A stretch of DNA of 64,000 nucleotides from Ahaetulla prasina. Taxonomy: Eukaryota; Chordata; Lepidosauria; Squamata; Colubridae. Positions 35,619-46,231 of the stretch are shown in pieces (position 1 is the first letter of the stretch; every line of letters begins with the position of its first letter). The notes below the pieces were generated by a model that did not search any database, was not told the DNA's origin, and was given only the letters and a program-made list of their open reading frames with translations. The translations under genes and the position numbers were made by a program. The stretch spans positions 156,620,502-156,684,501 of the forward strand of contig NC_080541.1 in the NCBI RefSeq assembly GCF_028640845.1, given 5' to 3'.

Positions 35619-36780
35619 GAGGTTTTCGCGGGTGTTTGTATGTAGGTCTTTGGTTATTCGGGTTTTCTCCCGCGTAAAATTGGAAGTGTCTTGGCGACGT
35701 TTCGACGAAGTCTCATTTGTCATCTTCAGGCTTCAGCTTCGTGCTTCTGGGAGCAATGTGTGATTGCAGCTGTTTCTTCCTTTTTAACTGCTAGTGGGGG
35801 CTTGAATTGATTGGGTGGGAGCTTGGCTGTGATCTGATTGGATGGGGTTTTTTTGTGCTCTGATTGGCTGGGGTGTGTCCTGTTTGGGTGGGGGTTTGGT
35901 TGTGCTCAGATTAGTCTGAGTTGCAGGGGGATTTGAGCTGGTGAGCTGCATTGCTGTTGTTTGGCTTCGTGTTCGTGGTCGTGCTACATCTTCATAGTGG
36001 GTGTCAGTCTGCTGCATGTATGGATTGGAGGGGTTTGAAATGGCTAATGTTGCAGCTGCAGTCTGGCTTCTGGTCCTTGGTCGTGCTTCATGATCAGTGT
36101 GGGTTTGGGTCTGCTTTCTGGGTGGCTGTGTGGTGGTGACATCCTGTGTGGACCTCGTGAGTGTGGGTCTGGTGTCATTCCTCGTGTTAGGGACTCGTTT
36201 GTCAATAAGGGCGGGTTTCCAAATGGCTGGTAGGCGGGAGGTATCATCTCGTTTGTTCATGCTGTGTGGGCGTTTTTCTGTGTGGCTTCTCTGATTATTC
36301 TGTTGTTAAAGTGTTCAGTTTTGGTGATAGTTCTGGTCTTTTTAAAGTCAATATTGTGTCCTGTGGCTTTAAGGTGTTGGACCAGGGAAGAAGTTGGTTC
36401 CTCTTTTTTGACTGAGTTCTTGTGTTCTTCAATGCGTGCACTTATTCTTCTGTTGGTTTGTCCAATGTATGTGGTGGGGCAGGCAAATCCCCCTGCAACT
36501 CAGACTAATCTGAGCACAACCAAGCCCCCACCCAAACAGGACACACCCCCAGCCAATCAGAGCACAAAAAAACCCCATCCAATCATATCACAGCCAAGCT
36601 CCCACCCAATCAGTTCAAACCCCCACTAGCCGTTAAAAAGGAAGAAACAGCTGCAATCACACATTGCTCTCAGAAGCACGAAGCTGAAGCCTGAAGATGA
36701 CGAATGAGACTTCGTTGAAACGTCGCCAAGACACTTCCAATTTTACGCGGGAGAAAACCCGAATAACCAAAGACCTATAT
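35619..36780 (-). mobile_element. Penelope-like element cassette 1, fold-back
   Basis: The arms at about 35638-35935 and 36485-36779 are inverted copies of each other (roughly 300 bp each, only scattered mismatches). Between them lies a minus-strand GIY-YIG endonuclease remnant. The RT domain is absent. Penelope-like elements are known to carry terminal repeats in direct or inverted orientation and to be 5'-truncated, which fits this layout. Each arm holds the CTGANGAT-hairpin-GAAACGTC motif (35696-35729 minus; 36691-36724 plus). Confidence 0.85.
35784..36490 (-). pseudogene. GIY-YIG endonuclease C-terminal part of Penelope-like ORF
   Basis: In one minus-strand frame just inside the right arm comes a zinc-finger-like CPTT followed by YIGQTNRRI and RIEEHKNSVKKEE, then HLKATGHNIDF. 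This is the conserved GIY-YIG plan of Penelope-like elements, whose endonuclease nicks the target for reverse transcription. The frame closes near 36264. A second frame (35784-36260, 158 aa) continues with TSRLPAIWKPALIDKRVP and a disordered Pro/Thr/Gln-rich tail with two ARPRTRSQT units. The end of this tail lies inside the left arm. The N-terminal RT is missing, so this is a dead fragment. Confidence 0.82.
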
Positions 36781-36794
36781 GTATATATACATAT

Positions 36795-37970
36795 ACATAT
36801 TTGTTTTCATATGTTTTCACAGGTATAAGTATGTAGGTCTTGGCATTTCCGGGTCTTTTCCCGTGTAAGGTTGAGAGTATCTTGGCGACGTTTCGATGAG
36901 GTCTGACTCATCATCTTTAGGCTGTGTCTTCGGCTTCGTGCTTCTGGAGTAAAGAGTGGTCGGAGCTGCTGCACCCTATATAAATACTGGTGGGGAGGTG
37001 GGGGGTGTTGCTGTGAACGGGTTGGTTGGCTGTGTGGTTGCATCTTGATTGGTAGATGGAGTGGGTGTTTGCAGATTGGTCGGCTGTTTCGTAGCATCCT
37101 GTGTGGATGTGGTCCTGGTCTTTTGTTCCTGAGCTTTGGTGTTGTGACCTCTGAAGTTCTGTGATGTGATGTCTTGAGCGGATGCAGCATCCCGGGCCCT
37201 GGTTTGGCTCCGAGTCCGAGATCCTGTCATGTTCTTGGTGTGTGTCAGCCTGCTTTGTGTGGGTATCGGAGGGGGGCACAGCAGCCAGTGGTGTCAGCAT
37301 GGTCTGGCTTCTGGATGGTGGTTGTGTTTCGTCTGTTGGGTGGGTTTGGGTTTGAATCTGGTGAGGATGATTGGTAGTGGCGTTATGTGTTGTCCTGGGT
37401 CCGGGGTCAATTTTCGTGGCTGGGACTCGTTTGTTGACCAAGGCTGGTTTCCAGATGTCTGGTAGGCGGGAAGTGTCCTGTTTGTTCATATTGTGGGGGT
37501 GTTTCTCTATTTCAATGGCTTCCATAATTATTCTCTTGTTATAGTGTTCAGTTTTGGAGATTAATTTGGTTCCTTCAAAATCAATTTCGTGTCCTGTGGT
37601 TTTAAGGTGCTGGAAAAGGGAGGAGTTTTTTTCTTCTTTTCTGACTGCGTTTTTGTGTTCTGCGATGGCATGCATTAGTTTGTCCAATGTATGTGGCTGG
37701 GCAGATTTCGCATGATATTTCATAACCCACTCCATCTACCAATCAAGATGCAACCACACAGCCAATTAACCCGCTCACAGCAACACTCCCCACCTCCCCA
37801 CCAGTATTTATAGAGAGACGGCAGCTCCGACCACTCTTTGCTTGAGAAGAACGAAGCCGAAGACACCAGCCTGAAGATGATGAGTGAGACCTCGTCGAAA
37901 CGTCACCAAGATACTCTCAACCTTACACGGGAAAAGACCTGAAAATGCCAAGACCTACATATACATATAT
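36795..37970 (-). mobile_element. Penelope-like element cassette 2, fold-back
   Basis: This has the same plan as cassette 1 with different sequence. Inverted arms of about 240 bp (36832-37070 and 37730-37965) enclose a minus-strand endonuclease remnant. The element sits within about 50 bp of cassette 1, separated by an AT-rich TATATACATATACATATTTG spacer. The arms carry the 34-nt motif at 36887-36920 (minus) and 37871-37904 (plus). Confidence 0.85.
36917..37735 (-). pseudogene. GIY-YIG endonuclease C-terminal part, second copy
   Basis: A 272-codon minus-strand frame covers the later part of the domain: EHKNAVRKEEKNSS, HLKTTGHEIDFEGTKLIS and NKRIIMEAIEIEKHPHNMN, which contains the likely catalytic Glu. 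It is followed by TSRLPDIWKPALVNKRVP and a disordered tail. The diagnostic YIGQTN motif and an upstream Cys pair (ISCEICPATYIGQTN) are present but in the neighbouring frame, at about 37671-37735. A frameshift or small deletion therefore breaks the domain between Asn and the following Arg. RT is absent. Confidence 0.82.
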
Positions 37971-37979
37971 ACACACATA

Positions 37980-37982
<3 letters not shown>

Positions 37983-38019
<37 letters not shown>
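37983..38019. repeat. (CT)n microsatellite
   Basis: About 18 CT units directly follow the Penelope-like cassette. Confidence 0.97.
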
Positions 38020-38020
<1 letters not shown>

Positions 38021-38039
38021 AAAAAGTATTTTTTTTCTT

Positions 38040-39170
38040 CAGGGAGAATACAGACAGTAAAACCTGGCATTCCTATTTTAGAGGATTTCCAGGGGAAAAA
38101 TGATAAATTGAAAATGGTTCTGGGAAAAGTGAAGCTGACAACCATGGTGGAATGAAGAGCCAAGAAGTAGATTCTGGACAAGGAAAGGACTTCAGATTGC
38201 CCACAAGTGTTCCAGACAGTAACTCCGTATAAGGAGACCACAAGACAGTAGTCACTGAGGATTTACAGTTCTGGCAGATAAATATTTAAGTATTTCAAGA
38301 AAACCATAATTGGCATCTTAACCATCAAAACCATAATTTGCATACTTCGTTTTCTAATTATTTTCAGAAATTGCTTGTCATCTGTTAGAACTACCTTTGG
38401 TTTTATAGCATCTGATGAATTTTCTTCAATCATTAGCAATAAAACATTTAAATATAAGTTTAAGGATTTCAAAAAACTTTGGGGAGGGAGTAAACAGATT
38501 AAAAGGATGATTTTAAAAAGTTACAAATGGACTAATGGTCACCATAAATTTTAAGTAAGATTTTGGAACTCATTATAAGAATCCTTCCCAGAGGAAAATG
38601 CTTTGCTCTTTGAATTCTCTAAAAAAAATTTAAATAAAAATTTAAAAATTGGATACTATAGAGAACTAAAGATTACAGTTAAAAGAGAAGAATATTTACC
38701 TTTGATTTACAAATGAAGAATTAAGCAAAATATTTTAACATTCAACATACTGAAGGATATTTTTGAGCAATAGACTCAACTTTAGGAATGTCTGCTTCTA
38801 TAGATACACCATGTTTAAAAGATGTCATGGAAGAGGAACAAGTTTTACTTGACAAGATTGAGACTGATTTGAAAGTAGATTTTAAATATAGAGATTACAA
38901 AAATGGTGTGAAACAGATATTACATTGGACATAGAAAAGAAACTGGATAATGAAACTGTAAAAAGAAACTTGGTACATCCAAAAGCTATGTACAAATAAA
39001 GAAATTTATAACTGCTATGCAGAATATTGGAAGCCACTTCTTCACATTTTTTCTATTTTTTGTCAACTTTTTTCTTACACTTGTTTTTTCTTTGCTTTGC
39101 TTTCTTCCTCCCTTTTTTTAAAAAAAATATGATTTTAATTTAGCAAAAATTATATATAGGAAAAAGAGAT
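38040..39170 (+). other. A-rich stretch, possibly an old LINE remnant
   Basis: The plus strand is A-rich with coding-like fragments (e.g. 38820-38990, ATGGAAGAGGAACAAG, AAGATTGAGACTGATTTG) in broken frames and a pyrimidine-rich end near 39060-39120. It could be an ancient L1-type ORF1 or UTR remnant. I could not identify it. Confidence 0.25.
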
Positions 39171-39174
39171 GATA

Positions 39175-41580
39175 CAAACTTCACAACACTTAATTGATCA
39201 AAAGAAAACAAAATATTTAGACAGTTTTCTCATTGTGTTTGCTCATTTTGGATTCTTTCCTGAACATATGTGCAGTGTATCATCAATTGTTCCATTGTTT
39301 GTTTAATCTGTACACTGTAAACATTAATGTCATTTCATATTTTTATATGAAAAAGAGCAGCAAAGAAATGTTTATCTTTTCATGTCGGTATATTGACATT
39401 TACAAAACCACATAAATGTATATGAAACAAATGAAGGAATAACGTACTAAATAAAGTACAATCTGGATTGCTTGTGTATTTTGTGCCTGAACTGGAATTC
39501 CAGTCTTTCTTAAAACATTGTGTTGTTGTTTTTTTGCAGCTCATGTGCTATCTTATAATTCAGCTGTACCAACATGCTGCTTAGTGGGTTGTAACTGCCT
39601 AAGAGAGCATGACTTAAATGCAGAAAGAATTATCAGACAACGGATAAATGTTAAGTTTAATATTAATTGTACAGGAGACAGAAGCAGCTAGTGTTAAAAG
39701 CTTATGACAATGCATACATTTTCAAAGCCATTTTTAAAATTAAATGTACTTTACCTCTATAAATTTATCCAAACAACAGAAGAGGCTGAGCTATAGTAAT
39801 TTAAAAAAAGAACACCCAACCCTGAAGCTGTTTTCTGAAGGAGAAATGGAGAAATTGATTCCCTTTTTCTCTCAAAGAAATGTCCTTTCTTTGAAAAGAC
39901 TTCTACCTGGAAAATGTGAAGTATGAATGTATATAATTTGGGAAAGCAAAGTGTGTGGCTTTGTTCTAAGAGCAGTTAGTTGTGATCTGCTGTGTCTGAA
40001 TATTTGGAATTGCATACCGTAACTTTATGGGTAATCATTTCACAAATTGCTAAATCCCATTTTTGGCTTTTAAGAAGTAATTTCTCCGCCTTTGAACTCA
40101 AGAAGTTATTCGGGGAAGGAACCATTTAAGTATAAAGGTCACACAAATACATTCTGTAAACATTTTATTCATCTATTGAATTGTACATTACCATAATATT
40201 TATTATTTTAATGCTTCCTTTGTTTTTTGACTTAACAGTATCACATAATACTCACCGGCTACATATGCTGGAAATGTTACCATGCAGTCAGTTTGGACAG
40301 TCCAGAGGGCAGTCCTAATTTTTTTTATTGTTATTTTAGCATTCTTTACTAATCTGTTATTTGAAAATAGGTATATTTACATTGGGTTGAAAGTACTACT
40401 TTTCAGCTATTTGAGTTGGTGTGATATTATCTATAGATTAACTTCTTTGACATTTACACGGTGAATTTGATTTGGACTGTTCTAGAATATTCTTACATTC
40501 AGTTTCCCACCTGAAAATATTCTGAAGGCATTTACTGTTTACTCCATTGCATACTTTAGAAAATTGATGCCGGAACCTTTCAGGTCTTCTGTTATTTTCT
40601 AATTAGTTTTAAACTTCAATTAAGGGAGAGTCTTAAGTGACCATAAATTATAGAGACAAATGTAAAAGCTCAATTGCAATAAATACTGAGAACATCTCAG
40701 TATTGCGTCCAGATGTAAGGAAGCCCAGTGATAGAACAAGTATTTGGCACTTAGTAGGTTCCTTGTCCCATGATAGAATGAGTATCTGTCTTGGTAGTTG
40801 TCAGTGATTCCAAGTAGGTACAGAAAAAGCCCTTTCCTAAGAGCTCCCAAAATAAGAATTTTGGACCAGATCTGATTCATCATAAGCTAATTTTCAGTGT
40901 TCCTAAGGATTGGATGAAAGATCCTGTTGTGCTACTGTTGTCTAAAAACTGTACTTATATCATCATCTGTAATATGTCAGTTTTTTAAAATGCCAGTTCT
41001 GGATTTGGATTTTTTTTTTATCCTGCTCTTGAGAACCAAGTAAAATATGAGTGAGAATCTATTGATTAGTTGGAGACAGGAACATGATATATTGCTATGG
41101 GAGTTGCTTTTGCTTCAATAAAGTGTGTTTTGAGAGCTTGATGGAATTCTTTACAGAACCACATGGAGCCAAATACATTGTTCTCCAGGTACAACGAGCA
41201 TTTAGATACCAGTCAAAATTGCATTGGTCCAATTGCTTAGAATTGCCATAGAATACATAATGTGTACGTGTACTGAGTATGTTCAAAACAGCACTATTCA
41301 GTTAGTATAATACTATGTTTCACATAATGCAAAGCTTTAACTTAATGGAACTGGTTATGAATGCAAAAGAGGCTTTTTATCAATATTTCCCTTTTTGTTA
41401 CGCCTGCACACTAGCTTGCTCTTTAAGAAGTATGTCTCTAAAATACATTTGCAAGGTTTATTATCACAGGGACATCAAATTTCATCTGATTTCTTTCCTT
41501 CTTTTCAATTGGCTCATCCTTAGGACCTGGATTTTTCAATGTCTCCTGGGAAAGGATGATGTGTGAATCCTACTTGATAT
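39175..41580. other. AT-rich single-copy stretch
   Basis: No gene, exon or clear repeat was recognised. Confidence 0.45.
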
Positions 41581-41884
41581 ATGTTTGTGGTACAGTCCCT
41601 TGTAGCCAGAGAAGCAGGGGGCTGACTCAGGAGGAACAACAACAAACACAGGAGTCCAAAACTACCAAAATCTTACTACAGTTTATTCCTCCCAGACGCT
41701 TAAGCATTCAGGATCAAGGGTTGAAAACAAAATAGTCTCTTTGGGGTGCCAGCAGTTCAAGCCAAGCATACAGAAGAAAAAATTCTCACAATATCATACC
41801 AAGGGAGAAAAATGGGACAGATATTGCCTTCTTGTGAAGATTCAGGCTCCTTTTTCTTTCATAAGGAAAATCTGGTAGAGGAAC

Positions 41885-42062
41885 TGTTAAGTTCGGGAAG
41901 TAACGAGGCTGGAGACCAGGGTAGTGACAACAGCTCTTTAATATAGGGTGAACCCAGCAACCAGGCTGGGGAAAAACCTCTCCTTATATACAGTTCAACC
42001 GGCGGCTTTAACCAATCAGCAACGTGCTTGTTTCCCGCCAAAACATTTAAAGATACATTACA
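41885..42062 (-). repeat. Gypsy 3' LTR
   Basis: The 178-bp copy of the 5' LTR, with 177 of 178 identical bases. The one difference is GTTCGGGAAG here against GTTCAGGAAG in the other LTR, on the plus strand. Confidence 0.95.
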
Positions 42063-42075
42063 CTCCTTCCCTCCC
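42063..42075 (-). other. Gypsy polypurine tract
   Basis: GGGAGGGAAGGAG on the minus strand lies directly against the 3' LTR, where plus-strand DNA synthesis is primed in LTR retrotransposons. Confidence 0.85.
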
Positions 42076-42261
42076 AGAAAACACTTTACCCATATTTACA
42101 TGATATTTACATATTATTTTTCAACGTAATCACGCAAATAGACTGGGCGTCTCCTGACTCTTTCGGACCTGCGCAGTACATTCCCTGGGAGTGGGTCGAG
42201 CTGACCGGAGGGGCTGTTTGCTCCTCTCAGCTCCTTCTCTAGGCCATCCGGCCCTGGATTA

Positions 42262-43653
42262 TTAGCAGAGTCGTCCCTGCTGTTTTCTACTGGAACCTGT
42301 GGGCGTCGCTGGACCTCCGGAACTCAGATAAGTCCTGCGATTTTCCGGGTTTAAGTCAGCTGTGGAATCAAACATTGTATAGTCAGGGCCCGTTTCTATT
42401 AATTCAGATTGTTCGGCTATGCGTTTTCGTATTTGGTCTATGTGGCGCCTCCATACTCGGCCGTCCTTTAACTCCACCAAGTATGATTTTGGACCTGTTC
42501 TGTTTAGGATTTGTCCTGCTATCCAGGTTGGGCCTTCACCATAGTTGTGTGCCCACACTCGGTCGCCTATGTCCATTTCTCTTGTTTTTCCTATTTCCCC
42601 CTTGTAACCCTCCGGCGTATAGTTTGGATTTAGACGGTCTAGGGGGCACCTGAGCTTTCGGCCCATTAATAATTCGGCTGGGCTTCTGCCGGTTGTGACA
42701 CAGGGGGTTCTGTGTTGGACGGCCAGGAAAACATCGATTTTTGTTTGCCAGTCGCCTGGCTTAAGTCTGGACAATGCCTCTTTTGCGCTCCGGACGGAAC
42801 GCTCTGCAAGGCCATTCGTCGCAGGGTGGAAAGGCGCCGAGAGGGCATGTCGGATGCCCTCTTCTGCCAAGTATTCCTCAAATTGGGTTGCCGTGAATTG
42901 CGGGCCGTTATCGGAAACTAGCGTGTCGGGCAACCCATGGGTTACAAATAGGTGCCGTAGGACTGAGATCACGGCCTCGGCTGTCATGGATCTCATGAGA
43001 ATGATTTCCAGCCATTTGGAGTAGGCATCTACTACTACCAGGAAGGTTTGGCCGTGGAAGGGGCCGGCAAAATCAATGTGTATTCTAGACCAGGGCCCCT
43101 GGGGTCTCTCCCATTCCCGAACCGGGGCCGTTGGGGGTAGCGGTCTGGACTCCTGGCAGGCCTGACATTTCCCTACCCTTTCAGCAATTTCTGAGTCCAT
43201 TAAGGGCCACCACACATAGCTTCTCGCTAAACCCTTCATCCTTACGATCCCTGGGTGCCCCTCGTGGAGGAGATCCAACACCCTTTTCCTCAATTTCTCT
43301 GGGATCACCACTCGATCCCCCCATAGCAGGCACCCCCCTTGAGCCGACAGTTCCCCACGTTTCTTTACAAACTCTTTAAAACGCTCGCCCGGCGCAGCGG
43401 GCCACCCTCTTTGTACCCAACCAAGTACAGTTCTCAAAATAATGTCCCGGTATGACGCCCGAGCCACCTCCTTAGATGTGACTGGGCCAGAGTCCAGAGA
43501 GTCAATTAACAGTATGGGCGTCCCCGGAGTGGGGTCCTCGATCGCCCCTGGTAGTGGGCATCTGCTTAATGCGTCCGCATGCCCCAACTCTTTTCCCGGT
43601 CGATGCCACAGTTTGTAGGAGTAGGCGGCCAAAAAGATAGTCCATCGGGTCAA
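42262..43653 (-). CDS. Gypsy RNase H end plus integrase, open
   Basis: This 463-codon frame is the longest intact frame of the Gypsy element. Residues 1-30 are the end of RNase H or the connector (LWHRPGKELGHADALSR). An HHCC zinc-binding domain follows (H130/H133, C163 and C166, with YVWWPLMDSEI between). The catalytic core has Asp194 (HIDFAGPF), Asp248 (SDNGPQF) and Glu284 (NGLAER), giving an exact D,D(35)E spacing. The C-terminal part has a GDRVWAHNYGEGPTW barrel-like region; no chromodomain is seen. Integrase inserts the cDNA into host DNA. The frame starts within pol, so it is normally part of the polyprotein. Confidence 0.93.
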   Translation of the reverse strand: MTRWTIFLAAYSYKLWHRPGKELGHADALSRCPLPGAIEDPTPGTPILLIDSLDSGPVTSKEVARASYRDIILRTVLGWVQRGWPAAPGERFKEFVKKRGELSAQGGCLLWGDRVVIPEKLRKRVLDLLHEGHPGIVRMKGLARSYVWWPLMDSEIAERVGKCQACQESRPLPPTAPVREWERPQGPWSRIHIDFAGPFHGQTFLVVVDAYSKWLEIILMRSMTAEAVISVLRHLFVTHGLPDTLVSDNGPQFTATQFEEYLAEEGIRHALSAPFHPATNGLAERSVRSAKEALSRLKPGDWQTKIDVFLAVQHRTPCVTTGRSPAELLMGRKLRCPLDRLNPNYTPEGYKGEIGKTREMDIGDRVWAHNYGEGPTWIAGQILNRTGPKSYLVELKDGRVWRRHIDQIRKRIAEQSELIETGPDYTMFDSTADLNPENRRTYLSSGGPATPTGSSRKQQGRLC

Positions 43654-43800
43654 TCGGGCGAAAGTGCCACAGGCGTTGGGTCGCCAGCCAGTAACCCTAA
43701 CAGTGGTCTATGGTCTGTAACAATTTCAAAGTCTCTACCAAAACGTATTCGTGAAACTTTTTACCCTGACACTATAGCTAGAGCTTCCTTATCCAACTGA

Positions 43801-44797
43801 CTATAGTTCCTCTCTGTCGAGGACATCGTTCTGGAGTAGAAGGCTATTGGGGCTTCTGTGCCATTTGGAAGCCTGTGGCTGAGCACAGCCCCACCCGTAA
43901 GGGGAAGCATCGCAAACTAATACCAATGGCATTGTGCTATGATACTGTATGAGTAAACTATCGCTTGATAGTAGGTTTTTACTGCTTGAAAGCCCTAGCT
44001 TCCGTCTTTCCCCAAGACCAAGCAGTATTCTTTCCCAGTAACTTATGTAGCGGCTCGGCAACGGTTGCCTTATTTTTCAAAAGACCGCGTAAAGTTCACT
44101 AGACCCAGGAATGCCTGTAGCTCTGTTTTGTTTTTGGGCGCTGGAGCCTTTCTTATTGCCTTGACCTTGCTTTCAGTGGGGTGAATTCCTTCCTTGTCTA
44201 TTCTGTAGCCCAAGAACTCTACAGATTCTACCCCTATTTGGCATTTGTTCACTTTAACCTTTAGACCGGCTGACGGAAAATGCCCAGAACTTTTCTCAAC
44301 GCTCCCCAATTCTTCTAAATTTTCGGCTGATACCAATACATCATCGAAATAGGGACTACCCCGGGAGCCCTTGCAGAAGTCGCTCCATTAAATTTTGAAT
44401 AGACCAGGTGCCACACTCACCCCAAACTGTAACCGGGTACACTTGAAAGCACCTCTGTGAGTCACAATTGTCTGGGCTTGGCTGTGTTGGCGTCTACGGG
44501 CAGTTGTTGATAGGCTTGGGCCAAATCTAACTTGGCAAAACGTGCCCTTGCCCCAGCGAGTGCAGCAAGTGTTGCACCACGGGACCGGTAAGCGCTTTTT
44601 GCAAGGCTTTGTTTAACGTCGCCTTGTAGTCAGCGCAGATTCTAACTGACCCATCTGGTTTCACTGGGGTGACGATTGGCGTCTCCCACTTTGCGTGATC
44701 GACTGGCACCAGAATCCCTGACTGATGAGCTTGTCTATCTCCTTGTCAATCTTGGGTTTAAGGGCAAAGGACTCTCCTTGCCTTTAACCTAATGGGG
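43801..44797 (-). pseudogene. Gypsy reverse transcriptase and RNase H start, multiply frameshifted
   Basis: Recognisable pieces occur in order on the minus strand. A fingers segment KWETPIVTPVKPDGSVRIC lies in 44527-44709. A motif A stretch (LDLAQAYQQLPVDAN) is at about 44470-44540 in another frame. The catalytic FDD with VLVSAEN is near 44320-44350, then VEFLGYRIDKEGIHP with LQAFLGLVNF (44070-44336). An RNase H start follows, LVCDASPYG (43801-44061). All key RT motifs can be seen, but single-base indels change frame at least four times. As it stands no RT can be made. Confidence 0.88.
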
Positions 44798-45766
44798 CTA
44801 CCTGGGGTCTAAATTGAAGGAAATAGGGGTCCCCTTGTACTTGCCCAGGCAGTCCTTGAAGACATCTTCGAACTCGTTCATGAGTGTGTCTTTTAGGTTA
44901 AAGTCACTTCTGTAGATGCCAGTCACTCCCATGCCCAATGCACGGAACCAGTCTAGTCCCAACAGACTTGGCAGGGTCCCTTCGACTATCGTGATTGGCA
45001 GGGTCTTCTTGTGTGGTCCGTACTCGACGCGGACGGAGGTGGTCCCTCGAACAGGGATGCGATTCCCTTGGTAGTCGTGAACTCGTAGTCGCTGTGTTTG
45101 CAGTTTGCGTTTGGCGATTCTCGGCAAAGCTTTTGCAAAAGTGTCCCAGGACATGATTGTGATCGCTGACCTGGTGTCCACTTCTAGTCGGCACGGCACT
45201 CCTTCGATTTTCGGTTTAGTGAAGATTTTCTTCTCGACGCGGGTTGCTGTACGGCCTATGATCACGGTCGTTCGATTTGAGTTCGCGCCCTTTTTGTTTT
45301 GACCAATCGCAGGTCGCCTTGCCGATCCTGCGCTCTGATTGGTTGGTTTGAATTTTCGGCGGGAAGGTTGGGGTGCTCGACAGACTTGAGCCAGGTGCCC
45401 CTTGTTCTCGCACCGCCGACATGTAGCGTCCTTGAACTTGCATCGTTGACGCTGGTGTTGCCCTCCGCAACTTCCGCATTCATCCCGGTCTTCTTTGCCC
45501 CTTCTCTCGGTGAGGCAAACTCCTTCCTCATCCTCGCCGTCTGATTCGGTTTGGATTTCTTCATGGTGGACCGGTGTTGATTTCGCGCTCGCGCTTGCCG
45601 TTGGCGTGAGTGGCTTTTGTAGGGTTTCCGCCGCTTGGGTCGACATCTCATGAGCTCTGGCCGTCCAGGCGTTTGCCAGCGTTAGATTGCTTTTTGATAG
45701 CAGCCGCCTCCATAAGCGAATGTCTCTGACCCCACGGATGAGTTGCTCTAACAGCTCCTCATCCAA
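44798..45766 (-). CDS. Gypsy Gag C-terminus with zinc knuckles plus protease
   Basis: A 322-codon minus-strand frame. After a Gag helical region (residues 1-50) come two CCHC knuckles: CX2CX3HX4C at residues 97-109 and CX2CX4HX4C at 116-129, which bind element RNA. A retropepsin-like protease follows from about 175: EGVPCRLEVDTRSAITIMS holds the active-site position as D-T-R (197-199) rather than D-T/S-G, and PSLLGLDWF marks the flap-distal conserved GLDW. The frame ends just after the start of the RT linker (NEFEDVFKDCLG). Protease would mature the Gag-Pol precursor; with Arg in place of Gly this copy is probably inactive. Confidence 0.88.
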   Translation of the reverse strand: MDEELLEQLIRGVRDIRLWRRLLSKSNLTLANAWTARAHEMSTQAAETLQKPLTPTASASAKSTPVHHEEIQTESDGEDEEGVCLTERRGKEDRDECGSCGGQHQRQRCKFKDATCRRCENKGHLAQVCRAPQPSRRKFKPTNQSAGSARRPAIGQNKKGANSNRTTVIIGRTATRVEKKIFTKPKIEGVPCRLEVDTRSAITIMSWDTFAKALPRIAKRKLQTQRLRVHDYQGNRIPVRGTTSVRVEYGPHKKTLPITIVEGTLPSLLGLDWFRALGMGVTGIYRSDFNLKDTLMNEFEDVFKDCLGKYKGTPISFNLDPR

Positions 45767-46130
45767 GTCTCGGTACCCACAGTCCTTGGAGGCTTTTCAG
45801 GGCGGCCATGTAATCGCTGATGGATTCGCCTCTTGCTGTCTGCGCTCTCCAAATTCAAAACGCCGTGCGTATTTGGGCGGTGTTGGCGAAATGGTTCTTC
45901 AATAGATTTTGCAGAGTTTGCCACGATACCGATTGTACCGGCGTTGGCTCTGCCAGGGCTTCCGCGATGTCGATGACCTCGGGACCGCAGTGGCTCAGGA
46001 AATATGCCCTTTTGCGGTTGTCTGGAACTCCTTGCAGTTCGTTTGCCTCTAGGAAACTTTCGAAACGGGTCATGTACGTTCCCCATTTCTCCCTGGCTGG
46101 GTCAAACGGCGCGGGCGGAGTGTAGCTGGC
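45700..46130 (-). CDS. gag: Gypsy Gag, N-terminal part
   Basis: This is the structural protein of the Gypsy particle. A start at MASYTPPAPFDPAREKWG (about 46130) is preferred. The longer frame begins inside the LTR, which is unlikely to be the true start. The segment KWGTYMTRFESFLEANEL then DNRKRAYFLSHCGPEV is the usual Metaviridae capsid pattern. The frame at 45855-46388 stops at 45855, and homologous reading resumes in the frame that starts at 45766. The gag gene therefore carries at least one frameshift between about 45770 and 45860. The end coordinate is approximate. Confidence 0.8.
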
Positions 46131-46231
46131 CATCTCCGCGTTTCTGCCCTGAGTTTGCTGGGTTCGGTTCTTCCGTGCGTTCAGCTCGTTCCTGGTGCTC
46201 TTTAGCCTCGAGATCCAACCTTCGTCGTCAG

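Noticed and set aside
35951..37465. Plus-strand frames rich in Val, Gly and Trp over the Penelope-like cassettes
   Set aside because: They are antisense to the recognisable GIY-YIG remnants.
39535..39595. TTTTTTTGCAG followed by short sequence as an exon
   Set aside because: No frame stays open long enough and no credible donor follows.
41861..42060. Met-starting frame inside the Gypsy LTR as the true Gag start
   Set aside because: The same frame is found in both LTRs; a Met further in, at MASYTPP near 46130, fits the Gag family better.
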